Assembly (NCBI RefSeq): GCF_038738535.1
Contig: NZ_CP046128.1
Coordinates: 1,488,001 to 1,552,000, forward strand
DNA from: Bacillus pumilus
GTDB lineage: Bacteria > Bacillota > Bacilli > Bacillales > Bacillaceae
DNA length: 64,000 bases
Direction of reading: 5' to 3'
The notes under the pieces were generated by a model. The model had not been told where the DNA came from, did no database searches, and saw only the letters and a program-made list of their open reading frames with translations. The position numbers and the translations under genes were made by a program. Below are positions 1 to 10,121 of this stretch, one piece after another (within the stretch, counting starts at the first letter, position 1; every line of letters begins with the position of its first letter).

Positions 1-1794
1 CTTGTCGGGCGTTTTCTCATCACAGCGATTTGCTTCAATCGCCCTTATTTAAAACGAAGCCTTGTTTTAGGTGATACAGTATCCGTCACTGGGAAATGGG
101 ATAAAAACCGTCAATCCATCATGGTGCAGGAATTTAAAAAAGGGACGCACGAGCAAGATGGCAGTATAGAGCCTGTTTATTCAGTAAAAGAAAATGTAAC
201 CGTGAAGATGATGAGACGCTTTGTGAAACAGGCCCTGTCACTTTATGTAGACAAAGCCGAAGATCCACTGCCAAAGCAGCTTGCCTTTGCCTATAAACTC
301 ATGTCCTATCAGGAAGCGTTAAAAGCCATTCACCTGCCAGAAACAAGAGACTCGCTCAAGCAAGCAAGACGCCGCTTTGTGTACGAAGAATTTCTCATCT
401 TTCAATTGAAGATGCAGGCAATCAGAAAGAAAGAGCGAGAAAAAACATCAGGCATCCAGCATCCGTTTTCCAAAGAGGCTGTTTTTGAGTTTGTTCACAG
501 CCTGCCATTTCCGCTGACGAAGGCACAATCAAGAGTGCTTGATGAAATTATGTCTGATATGGCATCCCCGTACCGGATGAACCGTCTGCTCCAAGGAGAT
601 GTTGGCTCAGGGAAAACAGCTGTTGCAGCCATTGCGCTTTATGCCGCTCATTTATCCGGCTATCAAGGTGCATTGATGGTCCCAACAGAGATTTTGGCAG
701 AACAGCATGCAGATTCACTTTACCAGCTGTTTGAAAAATGGGGACTGAATATCGCCCTTCTGACAAGCTCTGTGAAAGGAAAGCGCCGCAGAGAATTGCT
801 GGAACGTCTAAAAGAGGGCGAGATTGATATATTAGTCGGTACGCATGCGCTCATTCAAGACGAAGTCGAATTTCAGCAGCTCGGTCTTGTTATCACAGAT
901 GAGCAGCACCGATTTGGCGTAGAACAGCGAAAAAAACTAAGAAGTAAAGGACAGGATCCAGATGTCTTGTTTATGACTGCCACACCTATTCCGCGAACAC
1001 TTGCGATCACTGTTTTTGGAGAAATGGACGTATCCGTCATTGATGAATTACCAGCCGGCAGAAAACAGATCGAAACGTATTGGGTCAAGCATGACATGCT
1101 TGAGAGGATTCTTGCATTTGTGGATAAAGAGCTGAGAAAAGGAAGACAGGCGTATATTATTTGTCCGCTCATAGAAGAATCAGACAAGCTGGATGTGCAA
1201 AACGCGATCGATGTCCACAGTATGCTGACAGAGGCTTACCGCGGTAAGTGGTCGATCGGCTTAATGCACGGGAAACTGGCGAGTGATGAAAAAGATCAGG
1301 TGATGAGAGACTTTACAGCAAATGAAGTTCAAATTCTCGTTTCAACCACAGTCGTTGAAGTCGGGGTCAACGTACCGAATGCGACTATCATGGTCATTTA
1401 TGATGCAGACCGCTTCGGACTGTCTCAGCTTCATCAGCTCAGAGGCCGGGTTGGACGCGGAGAGCATCAATCATTTTGTGTTTTAATGGCGGATCCAAAA
1501 TCAGAAACGGGGAAAGAGCGGATGCGGATCATGTCCGAAACAACCGACGGTTTTGAGCTGTCAGAAAAGGACTTAGAACTAAGAGGACCCGGCGATTTCT
1601 TCGGTAAAAAACAAAGCGGAATGCCTGAATTTAAAGTAGCAGATATGGTTCATGACTACAGAGCGCTGGAAACCGCTAGAAAAGATGCGGCAGAACTTGT
1701 GCAATCAGACGCATTTTGGACAGATCCCGAATACAAAGAACTTCGGCAAACGCTGGTAGACAGCGGGGTGCTGGGCGGAGATAAATTAAGCTGA
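1..1794 (+). CDS. recG: ATP-dependent DNA helicase RecG (5' end outside window)
   Basis: RecG remodels stalled replication forks and drives branch migration of Holliday junctions using ATP. The reading frame is open from base 1, so the gene starts upstream; 597 codons are present and, against the usual length of about 680 residues, roughly 85 N-terminal residues are missing. The part encoded before base 121 looks like the end of the wedge/OB-fold domain (CFNRPYLKRSLVLGDTVSV). Helicase motifs follow in order: Walker A GDVGSGKT (595-618), DEQH box (898-909), TATPIPRT (976-999) and QLRGRVGRG (1435-1461). The next gene, fapR, has its own promoter. I see no convincing terminator after the stop. 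Confidence 0.97.
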   Translation, partial: LVGRFLITAICFNRPYLKRSLVLGDTVSVTGKWDKNRQSIMVQEFKKGTHEQDGSIEPVYSVKENVTVKMMRRFVKQALSLYVDKAEDPLPKQLAFAYKLMSYQEALKAIHLPETRDSLKQARRRFVYEEFLIFQLKMQAIRKKEREKTSGIQHPFSKEAVFEFVHSLPFPLTKAQSRVLDEIMSDMASPYRMNRLLQGDVGSGKTAVAAIALYAAHLSGYQGALMVPTEILAEQHADSLYQLFEKWGLNIALLTSSVKGKRRRELLERLKEGEIDILVGTHALIQDEVEFQQLGLVITDEQHRFGVEQRKKLRSKGQDPDVLFMTATPIPRTLAITVFGEMDVSVIDELPAGRKQIETYWVKHDMLERILAFVDKELRKGRQAYIICPLIEESDKLDVQNAIDVHSMLTEAYRGKWSIGLMHGKLASDEKDQVMRDFTANEVQILVSTTVVEVGVNVPNATIMVIYDADRFGLSQLHQLRGRVGRGEHQSFCVLMADPKSETGKERMRIMSETTDGFELSEKDLELRGPGDFFGKKQSGMPEFKVADMVHDYRALETARKDAAELVQSDAFWTDPEYKELRQTLVDSGVLGGDKLS

Positions 1795-1835
1795 TCAAGC
1801 GCTGGAGGAATTTTCTTGTCTTTTTGAAACAAGGA

Positions 1836-1864
1836 TTGATTTATCATCTATGAGATTATATACT
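1836..1864 (+). promoter_or_regulatory. SigA-type promoter of fapR
   Basis: TTGATT (1836-1841) and TATACT (1859-1864) are separated by 17 bases, a near-consensus vegetative promoter. It lies 43 bases before the fapR start, and the predicted start point falls in the FapR operator. Confidence 0.8.
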
Positions 1865-1867
1865 ACT

Positions 1868-1887
1868 ATTAGTACCTAGTCATAAAT
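1868..1887 (+). promoter_or_regulatory. FapR operator
   Basis: The block ATTAGTACCTAGTCATAAAT matches the FapR box known in Bacilli (ATTAGTACCT core followed by an inverted half). It starts 4 bases after the -10 element, so bound FapR would block initiation of its own fapR-plsX-fabD-fabG transcript. Malonyl-CoA is the known inducer. Site and position are read directly; regulation is by analogy with B. subtilis. Confidence 0.85.
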
Positions 1888-1906
1888 GTACGGATGGTGT
1901 CTGCAT

Positions 1907-2473
1907 ATGAAACTAAATAAAAAAGAACGTCAAAAGCTTCTCCAGCAAACGATCAGCTCGACTCCGTTCATTACTGATGAAGAATTGGCAAGTAAATTCG
2001 GTGTAAGCATTCAAACGGTTCGTCTTGATCGTTTGGAACTGTCGATTCCTGAATTACGCGAAAGAATTAAGCATGTGGCCGAAAAGACATTAGAGGATGA
2101 AGTGAAGTCACTTCCGCTGGATGAAGTGATTGGAGAAATGATTGATGTAGAGCTTGATGACCAAGCCATTTCCATTTTAGAAGTGAGAAAAGAGCATGTA
2201 TTTAGCCGAAATCAAATTGCCAGGGGACATCATCTCTTCGCCCAGGCAAATTCGCTGGCAGTAGCCGTCATTGACGATGAACTGGCGCTGACAGCAAAAG
2301 CGAATATTAGATTTACAAGGCAGGTTAAACAAGGCGAACGAGTCGTCTCGAAAGCTAAAGTAGCCTCACATGATAAAGAAAAAGGCAGAACTGTAGTTGA
2401 AGTAAACAGCTATGTCGGTGAGGAAGTTGTCTTCTCAGGTGACTTCGTCATGTATCGCTCAAAACAAAAGTAA
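1907..2473 (+). CDS. fapR: FapR, repressor of fatty-acid and phospholipid synthesis genes
   Basis: FapR represses lipid-synthesis genes and is released by malonyl-CoA. The 188-residue protein has an N-terminal helix-turn-helix (about residues 19-45, [20 protein letters not shown]) and a C-terminal hot-dog-fold effector domain that includes [20 protein letters not shown] chose ATG 1907 (MKLNKKERQ) because it gives the length of the B. subtilis protein; an in-frame start at 1886 would run through the operator. The ribosome site is weak (GGATGG). It leads the operon fapR-plsX-fabD-fabG and is likely autoregulated through the operator at 1868-1887. Confidence 0.96.
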   Translation: MKLNKKERQKLLQQTISSTPFITDEELASKFGVSIQTVRLDRLELSIPELRERIKHVAEKTLEDEVKSLPLDEVIGEMIDVELDDQAISILEVRKEHVFSRNQIARGHHLFAQANSLAVAVIDDELALTAKANIRFTRQVKQGERVVSKAKVASHDKEKGRTVVEVNSYVGEEVVFSGDFVMYRSKQK

Positions 2474-2488
2474 AAGGTGGCACGTAAT

Positions 2489-3487
2489 ATGAGAATTGCA
2501 GTCGATGCAATGGGGGGAGACCATGCCCCTAAAGCCATTATTGACGGTGTGCAAAAAAGCTTAACGGCATTTTCAGATATCGAGATTACACTTGTCGGCG
2601 ATGAAAACAAAATCAAACCATACATAACAAATAAGGAGCGCATCACGATTTTAGATGCAAAAGAAGTCATTGAACCGACAGATGAACCAGTGCGTGCAGT
2701 TAGACGTAAAAAGGATTCATCTATGGTGAAAATGGCGCAGGAAGTATCCGAGGGACGTGCAGATGCCTGCATCTCAGCAGGAAATACTGGAGCTCTCATG
2801 ACAGCAGGACTGTTTATTGTAGGAAGAATTGATGGCATAGACAGACCGGCACTTGCTCCAACACTGCCAACACTTGATGGCAGCGGGTTTTTATTACTGG
2901 ATGTCGGCGCAAACGTTGATGCGAAACCAGAACACCTAATGCAATATGCCATGATGGGATCAATCTACGCAGAGCGTGTCTTTCCAAAGAGCAATCCGCG
3001 CGTTGGATTGTTAAATGTAGGAACAGAAGATAAAAAAGGCAACGATCTCACGAAAAAAACCTTTGAATTATTAAAAGCATCAGACTTGAATTTCGTAGGG
3101 AATGTGGAGTCTCGTGATTTACTAGAAGGTGTTGCTGATGTTGTTGTCACAGATGGTTTCACAGGAAATATCGCCCTGAAAACGATTGAAGGCACAGCCC
3201 TTTCTGTATTTAAAATGCTGAAAGAAACATTAACATCCAGCTTCACAGCAAAAATAGCAGCTGGCATGATGAAGCCGAAATTGATGCAGATGAAGTCTAA
3301 AATGGATTACTCCGAATATGGCGGGGCCGCTTTATTTGGTTTAAAGGCACCTGTCATTAAAGCACACGGCTCCTCTGATGAAAACGCCATTTTTCATGCA
3401 ATTCGTCAGGCACGTGATATCGTAGAAAAAGACGTTTCAGCCATCATTCATCAAGAAGTCCAAAAAGAAACCACGAACGAGTCTTAA
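2489..3487 (+). CDS. plsX: Phosphate acyltransferase PlsX
   Basis: PlsX converts acyl-ACP and phosphate to acyl-phosphate, the acyl donor for PlsY in phosphatidic acid synthesis; it is a peripheral membrane enzyme. The protein has 332 residues and starts [14 protein letters not shown], the family's N-terminal signature, with conserved [12 protein letters not shown] and [13 protein letters not shown] segments. ATG 2489 follows AAAGGTGG at a good distance; a GTG at 2477 lies inside that ribosome site and is rejected. It begins 15 bases after fapR and continues into fabD, so it should be under FapR control. Confidence 0.97.
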   Translation: MRIAVDAMGGDHAPKAIIDGVQKSLTAFSDIEITLVGDENKIKPYITNKERITILDAKEVIEPTDEPVRAVRRKKDSSMVKMAQEVSEGRADACISAGNTGALMTAGLFIVGRIDGIDRPALAPTLPTLDGSGFLLLDVGANVDAKPEHLMQYAMMGSIYAERVFPKSNPRVGLLNVGTEDKKGNDLTKKTFELLKASDLNFVGNVESRDLLEGVADVVVTDGFTGNIALKTIEGTALSVFKMLKETLTSSFTAKIAAGMMKPKLMQMKSKMDYSEYGGAALFGLKAPVIKAHGSSDENAIFHAIRQARDIVEKDVSAIIHQEVQKETTNES

Positions 3488-3502
3488 TGGAGGTAAAGCA
3501 GC

Positions 3503-4447
3503 ATGACTAAAATTGCATTTTTATTCCCTGGCCAAGGCTCTCAAAAAATTGGCATGGGAAAAGATTTATTTGACCAAGAAGCAGTATCTAAAGCTGTATT
3601 TGAAGAAGCAGACAAGACCCTCGGTTTTGACTTATCTTCGATGATTTTTGAAGGAGATGCAGAAGAATTGACGCTCACTTATAATGCGCAGCCAGCTCTT
3701 TTAACGACAAGTATCGCCATCTTAAAGAAATTTGAAGAGAGCGGAATCAAAGCAGATTACGCAGCAGGACATAGCCTTGGTGAATATACGGCCCTCGTTG
3801 CAGCAGGCGCACTTTCGTTTCAAGATGCTGTCTATGCAGTAAGAAAGCGCGGCGAATTAATGAACGAAGCTGTTCCAGCAGGAGAAGGCGCCATGGCAGC
3901 GATTCTTGGCTTAGATCAAGCGGCGCTTCTAGAATTGACAAAAGAAGTGACAGAGAGCGGTCACCTTGTAGAACTCGCTAACCTAAACTGTCCTGGTCAA
4001 ATCGTCATCTCTGGTACAGCAAAAGGTGTAGAACTAGCTTCAGAGAAAGCGAAAGAAAAAGGCGCAAAACGTGCGATTGCCCTTGAAGTGAGCGGACCTT
4101 TCCATTCTGCCTTAATGAAACCAGCCGCTGAAAAATTCACAGATGTTCTGTCAAAGCTAAACATTTCGGATGCCAAAACACCAGTGATCTCAAATGTAAC
4201 AGCAGACATCGTCACATCTCGTGATGCTATTGAGACAAAGCTCATTGAACAATTGTATTCTCCTGTTCGATTTGAAGAAAGTGTGGAACGCCTCATTGAT
4301 TTAGGCGTGACAACGTTTATTGAAATTGGTCCGGGCAAAGTACTTTCAGGCCTTGTGAAAAAGGTCAATCGCCGCCTGACAACCATTTCTGTTTCAGATC
4401 AGGAAACAATTGAAGCAGCTATTCAAACATTGAAGGAGGATTCTTGA
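3503..4447 (+). CDS. fabD: Malonyl-CoA:ACP transacylase FabD
   Basis: FabD moves malonyl groups from CoA to acyl carrier protein to supply type II fatty-acid elongation. In 314 residues it has the N-terminal PGQGSQ motif, the nucleophile serine in GHSLGE (S91), a malonate-binding arginine near R117 and the catalytic histidine in GPFHSALM (H202). ATG 3503 follows GGAGGT. The stop codon overlaps the fabG start by one base (TGATG), which suggests translational coupling. Confidence 0.97.
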   Translation: MTKIAFLFPGQGSQKIGMGKDLFDQEAVSKAVFEEADKTLGFDLSSMIFEGDAEELTLTYNAQPALLTTSIAILKKFEESGIKADYAAGHSLGEYTALVAAGALSFQDAVYAVRKRGELMNEAVPAGEGAMAAILGLDQAALLELTKEVTESGHLVELANLNCPGQIVISGTAKGVELASEKAKEKGAKRAIALEVSGPFHSALMKPAAEKFTDVLSKLNISDAKTPVISNVTADIVTSRDAIETKLIEQLYSPVRFEESVERLIDLGVTTFIEIGPGKVLSGLVKKVNRRLTTISVSDQETIEAAIQTLKEDS

Positions 4448-5190
4448 TGCTTACAAATAAAACAGCCGTTGTAACAGGTGCATCACGCGGGATTGGCCGT
4501 TCCATCGCGATCGATTTAGCGAAGAATGGTGCAAATGTTGTCGTCAACTATTCTGGAAACGAAGCAAAAGCAAATGAAGTCGTAGACGAAATCAAAGCAC
4601 TTGGCCAGCAGGCATTTGCCGTTAAAGCTGATGTTTCAAATGCTGAAGAAGTACAAGCGCTCATGAAACAAGCGATTGACACATTTGGTTCAATTGACAT
4701 TCTTGTCAATAATGCAGGGATCACAAAGGACAACCTGCTCATGAGAATGAAAGAAAATGAATGGGATGACGTCATTAACATAAACTTAAAAGGGGTCTTT
4801 AACTGTACAAAAGCCGTGACACGTCAAATGATGAAACAGCGCAGCGGAAGAATCATCAACTTGGCTTCAGTAGTTGGCGTATGTGGAAACCCTGGACAAG
4901 CAAACTACGTTGCAGCAAAAGCTGGTGTCATCGGATTAACGAAAACAACAGCAAAAGAGCTGGCAACCCGTCATATTACAGTCAATGCAGTAGCACCAGG
5001 CTTTATTTCGACAGATATGACAGACAAGCTTGATGAGAATGTGCAGTCTGAAATGCTCAAACAAATCCCGCTTGCACGCTTTGGTGCACCTGAAGATATT
5101 AGCAACGTCGTTGTCTTTTTAGCTTCAGAAGGAGCAGGTTATATTACAGGCCAAACCATCCAAGTAGATGGCGGAATGGTTATGTCCTAA
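4447..5190 (+). CDS. fabG: 3-oxoacyl-ACP reductase FabG
   Basis: FabG is the NADPH-dependent short-chain dehydrogenase that reduces 3-ketoacyl-ACP in fatty-acid elongation. The 247-residue protein has the cofactor motif TGASRGIG (10-17), NNAG (88-91) and the catalytic S141-Y154-K158 set. I start at ATG 4447, one base overlapping the fabD stop; the alternative TTG at 4444 would add one residue. GGAGGA lies just upstream in fabD. It is the last gene of the FapR-led group before the separately promoted acpP. Confidence 0.97.
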   Translation: MLTNKTAVVTGASRGIGRSIAIDLAKNGANVVVNYSGNEAKANEVVDEIKALGQQAFAVKADVSNAEEVQALMKQAIDTFGSIDILVNNAGITKDNLLMRMKENEWDDVININLKGVFNCTKAVTRQMMKQRSGRIINLASVVGVCGNPGQANYVAAKAGVIGLTKTTAKELATRHITVNAVAPGFISTDMTDKLDENVQSEMLKQIPLARFGAPEDISNVVVFLASEGAGYITGQTIQVDGGMVMS

Positions 5191-5219
5191 GAAATATCAA
5201 AATTTCATTAGGTTTTCTC

Positions 5220-5248
5220 TAGTTTTTTAAAAACGAATCAACTATAAT
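5220..5248 (+). promoter_or_regulatory. Likely promoter of acpP
   Basis: A perfect TATAAT (5243-5248) stands 24 bases before the acpP start. The -35 region at 17-base spacing (TAGTTT, 5220-5225) is poor, so the -10 is the main support. A separate promoter would fit the need for much more ACP than enzyme. Confidence 0.5.
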
Positions 5249-5271
5249 ACTTTGAGGGGAGGTGAAAGGCA

Positions 5272-5505
5272 ATGGCAGACGTATTAGAGCGTGTATCAAA
5301 AATTATTGTAGACCGCCTTGGCGTTGATGAGGCTGACGTGAAAATGGAAGCTTCATTTAAAGAAGATTTAGGCGCTGATTCCCTTGATGTAGTTGAGCTA
5401 GTTATGGAACTTGAAGATGAGTTCGATATGGAAATTTCTGACGAAGATGCTGAAAAAATTGCAACAGTCGGTGACGCTGTGAACTACATAAATAGCCAGC
5501 AATAA
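5272..5505 (+). CDS. acpP: Acyl carrier protein
   Basis: ACP carries growing acyl chains on a 4'-phosphopantetheine arm during fatty-acid and phospholipid synthesis. The 77-residue acidic protein has the canonical [10 protein letters not shown] helix-II segment with attachment serine S37. A strong ribosome site GGGGAGGTGAAAGGCA precedes ATG 5272, consistent with high expression. A promoter with perfect TATAAT lies upstream and a GC-rich hairpin follows the stop. Called acpA in B. subtilis. Confidence 0.98.
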   Translation: MADVLERVSKIIVDRLGVDEADVKMEASFKEDLGADSLDVVELVMELEDEFDMEISDEDAEKIATVGDAVNYINSQQ

Positions 5506-5512
5506 GCGTAAC

Positions 5513-5543
5513 AAAGTCCCGTCTATTTTCATGACGGGACTTT
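5513..5543 (+). terminator. Hairpin after acpP
   Basis: An 11-bp stem (AAAGTCCCGTC with GACGGGACTTT) and 9-base loop follow acpP. The downstream stretch is GAAAATTTATG rather than a clean T run, so it may be a leaky terminator or an mRNA-stabilising end. Confidence 0.7.
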
Positions 5544-5619
5544 GAAAATTTATGTTAGTTTCAACACATTCAGCTGATCAATTGTCAGCCTTTTTCAGAT
5601 GCTAAGGAGCAATGTTTCC

Positions 5620-5649
5620 TTGCATGTAGAAAGAGAGACTCCATATAAT
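5620..5649 (+). promoter_or_regulatory. SigA-type promoter of rnc
   Basis: TTGCAT (5620-5625) and TATAAT (5644-5649) are 18 bases apart, 41 bases before the rnc start. The leader contains a small AGGC/GCCT hairpin just before the ribosome site. The other bases between acpP and rnc show no gene. Confidence 0.7.
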
Positions 5650-5689
5650 CAGTATCCTTAAAGGCGATTAAGCCTACCTGGAGGTTGCT

Positions 5690-6433
5690 ATGCCAAAACA
5701 CTATAAAGACAAACAGAAACAGAGCAAAAAACTAGAGCAATTTAGAGAGTTCCAGCAGCGCATTTCTGTACACTTTCAAAATGAAAAACTTCTATATCAA
5801 GCCTTTACGCATTCCTCTTATGTGAATGAACACCGGAAAAAGCCATACGAGGATAATGAAAGACTTGAATTTCTAGGAGATGCTGTTTTAGAATTGACGA
5901 TCTCTCAATTCTTATTTGCGAAATATCCCGCGATGAGCGAGGGAGATTTAACGAAACTAAGAGCGGCAATCGTATGTGAACCGTCACTTGTGTCTCTGGC
6001 ACATGAGCTGTCCTTCGGTGACCTTGTTCTTTTAGGAAAAGGCGAAGAAATGACAGGCGGGAGAAAACGACCAGCACTCTTAGCGGACGTATTCGAGGCG
6101 TTTATCGGCGCACTTTATTTAGATCAGGGGCTGGTGCCAGTGGAACGATTCCTAGAAGCCTATGTCTATCCGAAAATTAACGATGGAGCGTTCTCGCATG
6201 TCATGGACTTTAAAAGCCAGCTGCAAGAATTCGTTCAGCGCGATGGAAAAGGTGTACTGGAATACCACATCCTTCATGAAAAAGGACCAGCACATAACCG
6301 GGAATTTGAAGCAAATGTATCCCTGCGCGGAGAAGTGCTCGGAATTGGAAATGGCCGCTCTAAAAAAGAAGCAGAACAGCATGCTGCACAGGAAGCACTT
6401 GCTAAATTGCAGAAACATCATATGAACCAATAA
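5690..6433 (+). CDS. rnc: Ribonuclease III
   Basis: RNase III cuts double-stranded RNA in rRNA precursors, the scRNA precursor and toxin mRNAs. The 247-residue protein has the catalytic signature ERLEFLGDA (57-65) in the N-terminal nuclease domain and a C-terminal double-stranded-RNA-binding domain from about residue 178 ([16 protein letters not shown] ... [15 protein letters not shown]). ATG 5690 follows TGGAGG. It has its own promoter and terminator but sits before smc and ftsY, the conserved Bacillus order. Confidence 0.97.
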   Translation: MPKHYKDKQKQSKKLEQFREFQQRISVHFQNEKLLYQAFTHSSYVNEHRKKPYEDNERLEFLGDAVLELTISQFLFAKYPAMSEGDLTKLRAAIVCEPSLVSLAHELSFGDLVLLGKGEEMTGGRKRPALLADVFEAFIGALYLDQGLVPVERFLEAYVYPKINDGAFSHVMDFKSQLQEFVQRDGKGVLEYHILHEKGPAHNREFEANVSLRGEVLGIGNGRSKKEAEQHAAQEALAKLQKHHMNQ

Positions 6434-6460
6434 AATCCCCCTCGTCATTCAGGGGGATTT
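6434..6460 (+). terminator. Rho-independent terminator after rnc
   Basis: AATCCCCC pairs with GGGGGATT around a 10-base loop, directly after the rnc stop; a short T tract follows. Confidence 0.8.
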
Positions 6461-6538
6461 CACTCTGTTTTCCATCATCTTTTTTCACTTCATATGGTAA
6501 GATGATAGTACTTTAAATACATAAGGAGGATCACTCTC

Positions 6539-9500
6539 ATGTTCCTCAAACGTTTAGACGTGATAGGATTCAAATCTTTTGCACAGCGAGTGACCGTGGA
6601 CTTTGTCAAAGGGGTCACAGCTGTTGTTGGACCAAACGGAAGCGGCAAAAGTAATATTACCGATGCCATCCGCTGGGTACTTGGAGAACAATCAGCGAAA
6701 AGCCTCCGCGGAGGAAAAATGGAAGACATCATTTTTGCAGGAAGCGACTCAAGAAAAAGAGTCAATCTAGCAGAGGTGACTTTAACATTAGATAACGAAG
6801 ATCACTTTTTACCGATCGATTTTCACGAAGTCAGTGTGACAAGAAGAGTCTATCGTTCAGGAGAAAGTGAATTTCTCATAAACAATCAATCTGTCCGCTT
6901 GAAGGATATTATTGACCTTTTCATGGATTCAGGTCTTGGAAAGGAAGCTTTTTCAATCATCAGCCAAGGAAAGGTAGAGGAAATTCTATCAAGCAAGGCA
7001 GAAGAGAGGAGAAGCATCTTTGAAGAAGCGGCTGGTGTTTTGAAATATAAAACAAGAAAGAAAAAAGCCGAGAATAAACTGTTTGAAACGCAGGACAACT
7101 TAAACCGAGTAGAAGATATTCTGCATGAACTAGAAGATCAAGTAGAACCATTAAGAATGCAGGCATCTATTGCAAAGGACTATTTGCAAAAAAAAGAAGA
7201 GCTTGAAAATGTCGAAATTGCCTTAACTGTCCATGACATCGAAGCACTTCATGAAAAATGGACAACACTTGGTGAAGCTGTCGAGCGCTTCAAACAAGAT
7301 GAAATGAAGCAGTCCACAGATATTCAAGCAAAAGAAGCCAAAATTGAAGAGTCAAGAGACCGCATTCAAGCGCTTGACGAATCAATTAATGATCTGCAAG
7401 AAGTTCTTCTTTTCACAAGTGAGGAATTAGAAAAGCTTGAAGGAAAAAAAGAAGTATTAAAAGAACGGAAAAAAAATGCAGCTGCAAACCAAGGACAGCT
7501 AGAAGAAACGCTCATTCGCTTAACTGAAAAGCAGACGCAGTTAACCGAAAAGATTCAGCAGCAGAAAATCACGCGGGACAGCCTTCAAAAAGAAGTGCAA
7601 CAGCTAAAAGATGAAGTGAAAACAAAGCAGCATCAACTGTCGCTCCATAGTGAAGATGTGGAAGGTCAAATTGAACAGCTAAAAAGCGATTATTTTGATC
7701 TGCTTAATGAACAGGCTACCATCCGCAATGAACGTAAATTACTAGAAGAACAGCAGCGCCAAGCGGCCATGCAGCTGGAGCGGCTCACGCAAAACAACCA
7801 AAAACACATCGAAGAACGTGTGTCTGTCAAAGAAAAGAAAATAGAAGCTGAGCAGCAGCTTTCCGCACTTGAAGAAGACATACTGGGTCAGGTCAAGCGC
7901 TTTAGGGAAGCGGAACAAAAGCTTGAGCAAATGAAACGTCAATACGAGAAAAAAGAAACGGCTCTTTACCAAGCCTATCAATATGTGCAGCAGGCAAGAT
8001 CGAAAAAAGAGATGCTAGAATCCATGCAGGAAGACTTTTCAGGCTTTTTCCAAGGAGTGAAAGAGGTCTTAAAGGCAAAAGATCGTGTAGGCGGTATTCA
8101 CGGTGCCATTGCAGAGCTGATTCAAACAGATCAGCAGCATGAGACAGCGATTGAAATCGCGCTAGGCGCAGCAACGCAGCACGTAGTCACAGAAAATGAA
8201 GCAGCTGCGAGACAAGCAATTGCATACTTAAAGCAGCACTCCTTTGGACGTGCGACCTTCCTGCCAATGAATGTGATCAAAGAACGAACCATTCAGCATA
8301 GGGACGTCCAAACAGCTGAGCAGCATGCTGCATTTATCGGTGTAGCAAGTCACCTTGTTTCCTTTGATGAAAAGTATCAAAAAGTCATACAGAACTTGCT
8401 TGGAACGGTACTTATCGTTAGAGACTTAAAAGGCGCCAATGAACTGGCAAAAATGCTTGGTCATCGTTATCGCATCGTGACCCTTGATGGAGATGTCGTG
8501 AACCCCGGCGGTTCAATGACCGGTGGCGGTGTAAAGAAAAAGAACAACTCCCTTCTTTCAAGAAACCGGGAGATCGAAACATTAACAAAGCAGCTCGTTG
8601 AAATGGAAGAAAAAACAACGATCCTTGAAAAAGAAACAAAAGAAACGAAGCAATTGATTGCAGTAAACGAAAGCCAATTAAACGAACTGCGTCAACGCGG
8701 AGAAACCCTTCGAGAAAAGCAGCAAGAGCTCAAAGGGAAGCTATACGAACTGCAAGTAGCCGAAAAAAATATTAATGCTCACCTTGAACTCTATGATCAA
8801 GAAAAAGAAGAATTGCAGCAGCGTTCTACTGAACTTACAGATAAGGACAAAACGCAGGCAGCCCTTGAAGTTTCAATAGGGGAGAAACTGACCACGCTTG
8901 ATCAAGAGATCAATACATTAACAAAGCGTAAGCAGACTCAAAGCTCAACGAAAGAAACCATTTCTGCCGAATTAACCGAGCTGAAAATCTCGCTTGCCAA
9001 AAAAGAGCAGTCCTTAGCGAATGAACAAGAAAAGCTTTCGAGCTTAATGGCCGAATTAGAAGAGGCTGAACAAACGCTGATGGAAACAAAAGAAGACCTG
9101 TCACTCTTAACAAGTGAAATGACGTCTAGCTCAAGCGGAGCAGAACAGCTGGAAGAAGCGGCGAAAGAGAAACTGGAAAACAAAAACAAAACAACCGCAC
9201 TTATTTCAGAGCGTCGTAAACAGCGCCTGGCTCTTTCTGAAACGTTAGAATTTGCTGAACGTGAATTGAAAGAACAAAAGCGTCTTTACAAGCAGCTCAC
9301 CACAAGCTTAAAAGATGAAGAGATTAAGCTTGGCCGTATGGAAGTTGAGCTCGACAACCTCATCGCTTATTTGAACGAAGAGTATGCCCTTTCGTTTGAA
9401 GGGGCAAAAGAGATGTATCATCTGACGTTATCACCAGATGAAGCAAGAAAACGAGTGAAGCTGATCAAATTAGCCATTGAAGAGCTAGGAACAGTGAACT

Positions 9501-10099
9501 TAGGCAGCATTGATGAGTATGAACGAGTAAATGAACGATATCTCTTTTTAACAGAACAGCGAAACGATCTGACAGAAGCGAAAAATACATTATTCCAAGT
9601 CATCGAAGAAATGGATCAAGAGATGACAAAGCGCTTCTCTGAAACATTCTCGCAAATCCGCGGGCATTTTGAATTAGTTTTCCAAGCATTATTTGGCGGC
9701 GGAAGAGCAGATCTTAAGCTGACAGATCCAAACGATTTATTAAACTCTGGCGTTGATATTGTCGCGCAGCCGCCAGGGAAAAAGCTGCAAAACTTAAGCC
9801 TGCTTTCAGGCGGAGAGAGAGCATTAACAGCGATTGCTTTACTATTCTCTATTTTAAAAGTCAGACCTGTTCCATTCTGCGTGTTAGATGAGGTAGAAGC
9901 GGCGCTTGATGAAGCAAATGTTTTCCGCTTTGCGCAATATTTAAAGAAATACAGCCAGGAAACACAGTTCATTGTCATTACGCACCGTAAAGGAACAATG
10001 GAAGAAGCAGATGTGCTCTACGGCGTTACGATGCAGGAGTCAGGCGTTTCAAAGCTTGTATCCGTCAAACTAGAAGAAACGAAAGAGCTTGTCCAGTAA
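6539..10099 (+). CDS. smc: Chromosome condensation and segregation ATPase SMC
   Basis: SMC dimers work with ScpA and ScpB to extrude and organise chromosomal DNA from the origin. The 1186-residue protein shows the family layout: N-terminal Walker A GPNGSGKS (31-38), long heptad-rich coiled coil, hinge at about 510-670 (including GGIHGAIAEL and PGGSMTGGG), a second coiled coil, then the ABC signature LSGGERALTAIAL (about 1089) and Walker B CVLDEVEAALDEA (about 1115-1127). ATG 6539 follows AAGGAGGATCACTCTC. The 105-base gap after rnc holds the rnc terminator and probably a promoter that I could not define. ftsY follows after 22 bases. Confidence 0.98.
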   Translation: MFLKRLDVIGFKSFAQRVTVDFVKGVTAVVGPNGSGKSNITDAIRWVLGEQSAKSLRGGKMEDIIFAGSDSRKRVNLAEVTLTLDNEDHFLPIDFHEVSVTRRVYRSGESEFLINNQSVRLKDIIDLFMDSGLGKEAFSIISQGKVEEILSSKAEERRSIFEEAAGVLKYKTRKKKAENKLFETQDNLNRVEDILHELEDQVEPLRMQASIAKDYLQKKEELENVEIALTVHDIEALHEKWTTLGEAVERFKQDEMKQSTDIQAKEAKIEESRDRIQALDESINDLQEVLLFTSEELEKLEGKKEVLKERKKNAAANQGQLEETLIRLTEKQTQLTEKIQQQKITRDSLQKEVQQLKDEVKTKQHQLSLHSEDVEGQIEQLKSDYFDLLNEQATIRNERKLLEEQQRQAAMQLERLTQNNQKHIEERVSVKEKKIEAEQQLSALEEDILGQVKRFREAEQKLEQMKRQYEKKETALYQAYQYVQQARSKKEMLESMQEDFSGFFQGVKEVLKAKDRVGGIHGAIAELIQTDQQHETAIEIALGAATQHVVTENEAAARQAIAYLKQHSFGRATFLPMNVIKERTIQHRDVQTAEQHAAFIGVASHLVSFDEKYQKVIQNLLGTVLIVRDLKGANELAKMLGHRYRIVTLDGDVVNPGGSMTGGGVKKKNNSLLSRNREIETLTKQLVEMEEKTTILEKETKETKQLIAVNESQLNELRQRGETLREKQQELKGKLYELQVAEKNINAHLELYDQEKEELQQRSTELTDKDKTQAALEVSIGEKLTTLDQEINTLTKRKQTQSSTKETISAELTELKISLAKKEQSLANEQEKLSSLMAELEEAEQTLMETKEDLSLLTSEMTSSSSGAEQLEEAAKEKLENKNKTTALISERRKQRLALSETLEFAERELKEQKRLYKQLTTSLKDEEIKLGRMEVELDNLIAYLNEEYALSFEGAKEMYHLTLSPDEARKRVKLIKLAIEELGTVNLGSIDEYERVNERYLFLTEQRNDLTEAKNTLFQVIEEMDQEMTKRFSETFSQIRGHFELVFQALFGGGRADLKLTDPNDLLNSGVDIVAQPPGKKLQNLSLLSGGERALTAIALLFSILKVRPVPFCVLDEVEAALDEANVFRFAQYLKKYSQETQFIVITHRKGTMEEADVLYGVTMQESGVSKLVSVKLEETKELVQ

Positions 10100-10121
10100 T
10101 TAAAGGAGGTTTTTGAACCAA

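Noticed and set aside
2410-2952. 180-codon minus-strand open frame across fapR and plsX
   Set aside because: Antisense to two well-conserved genes, Ser/Ala-rich as expected for a codon-bias shadow, no ribosome site.
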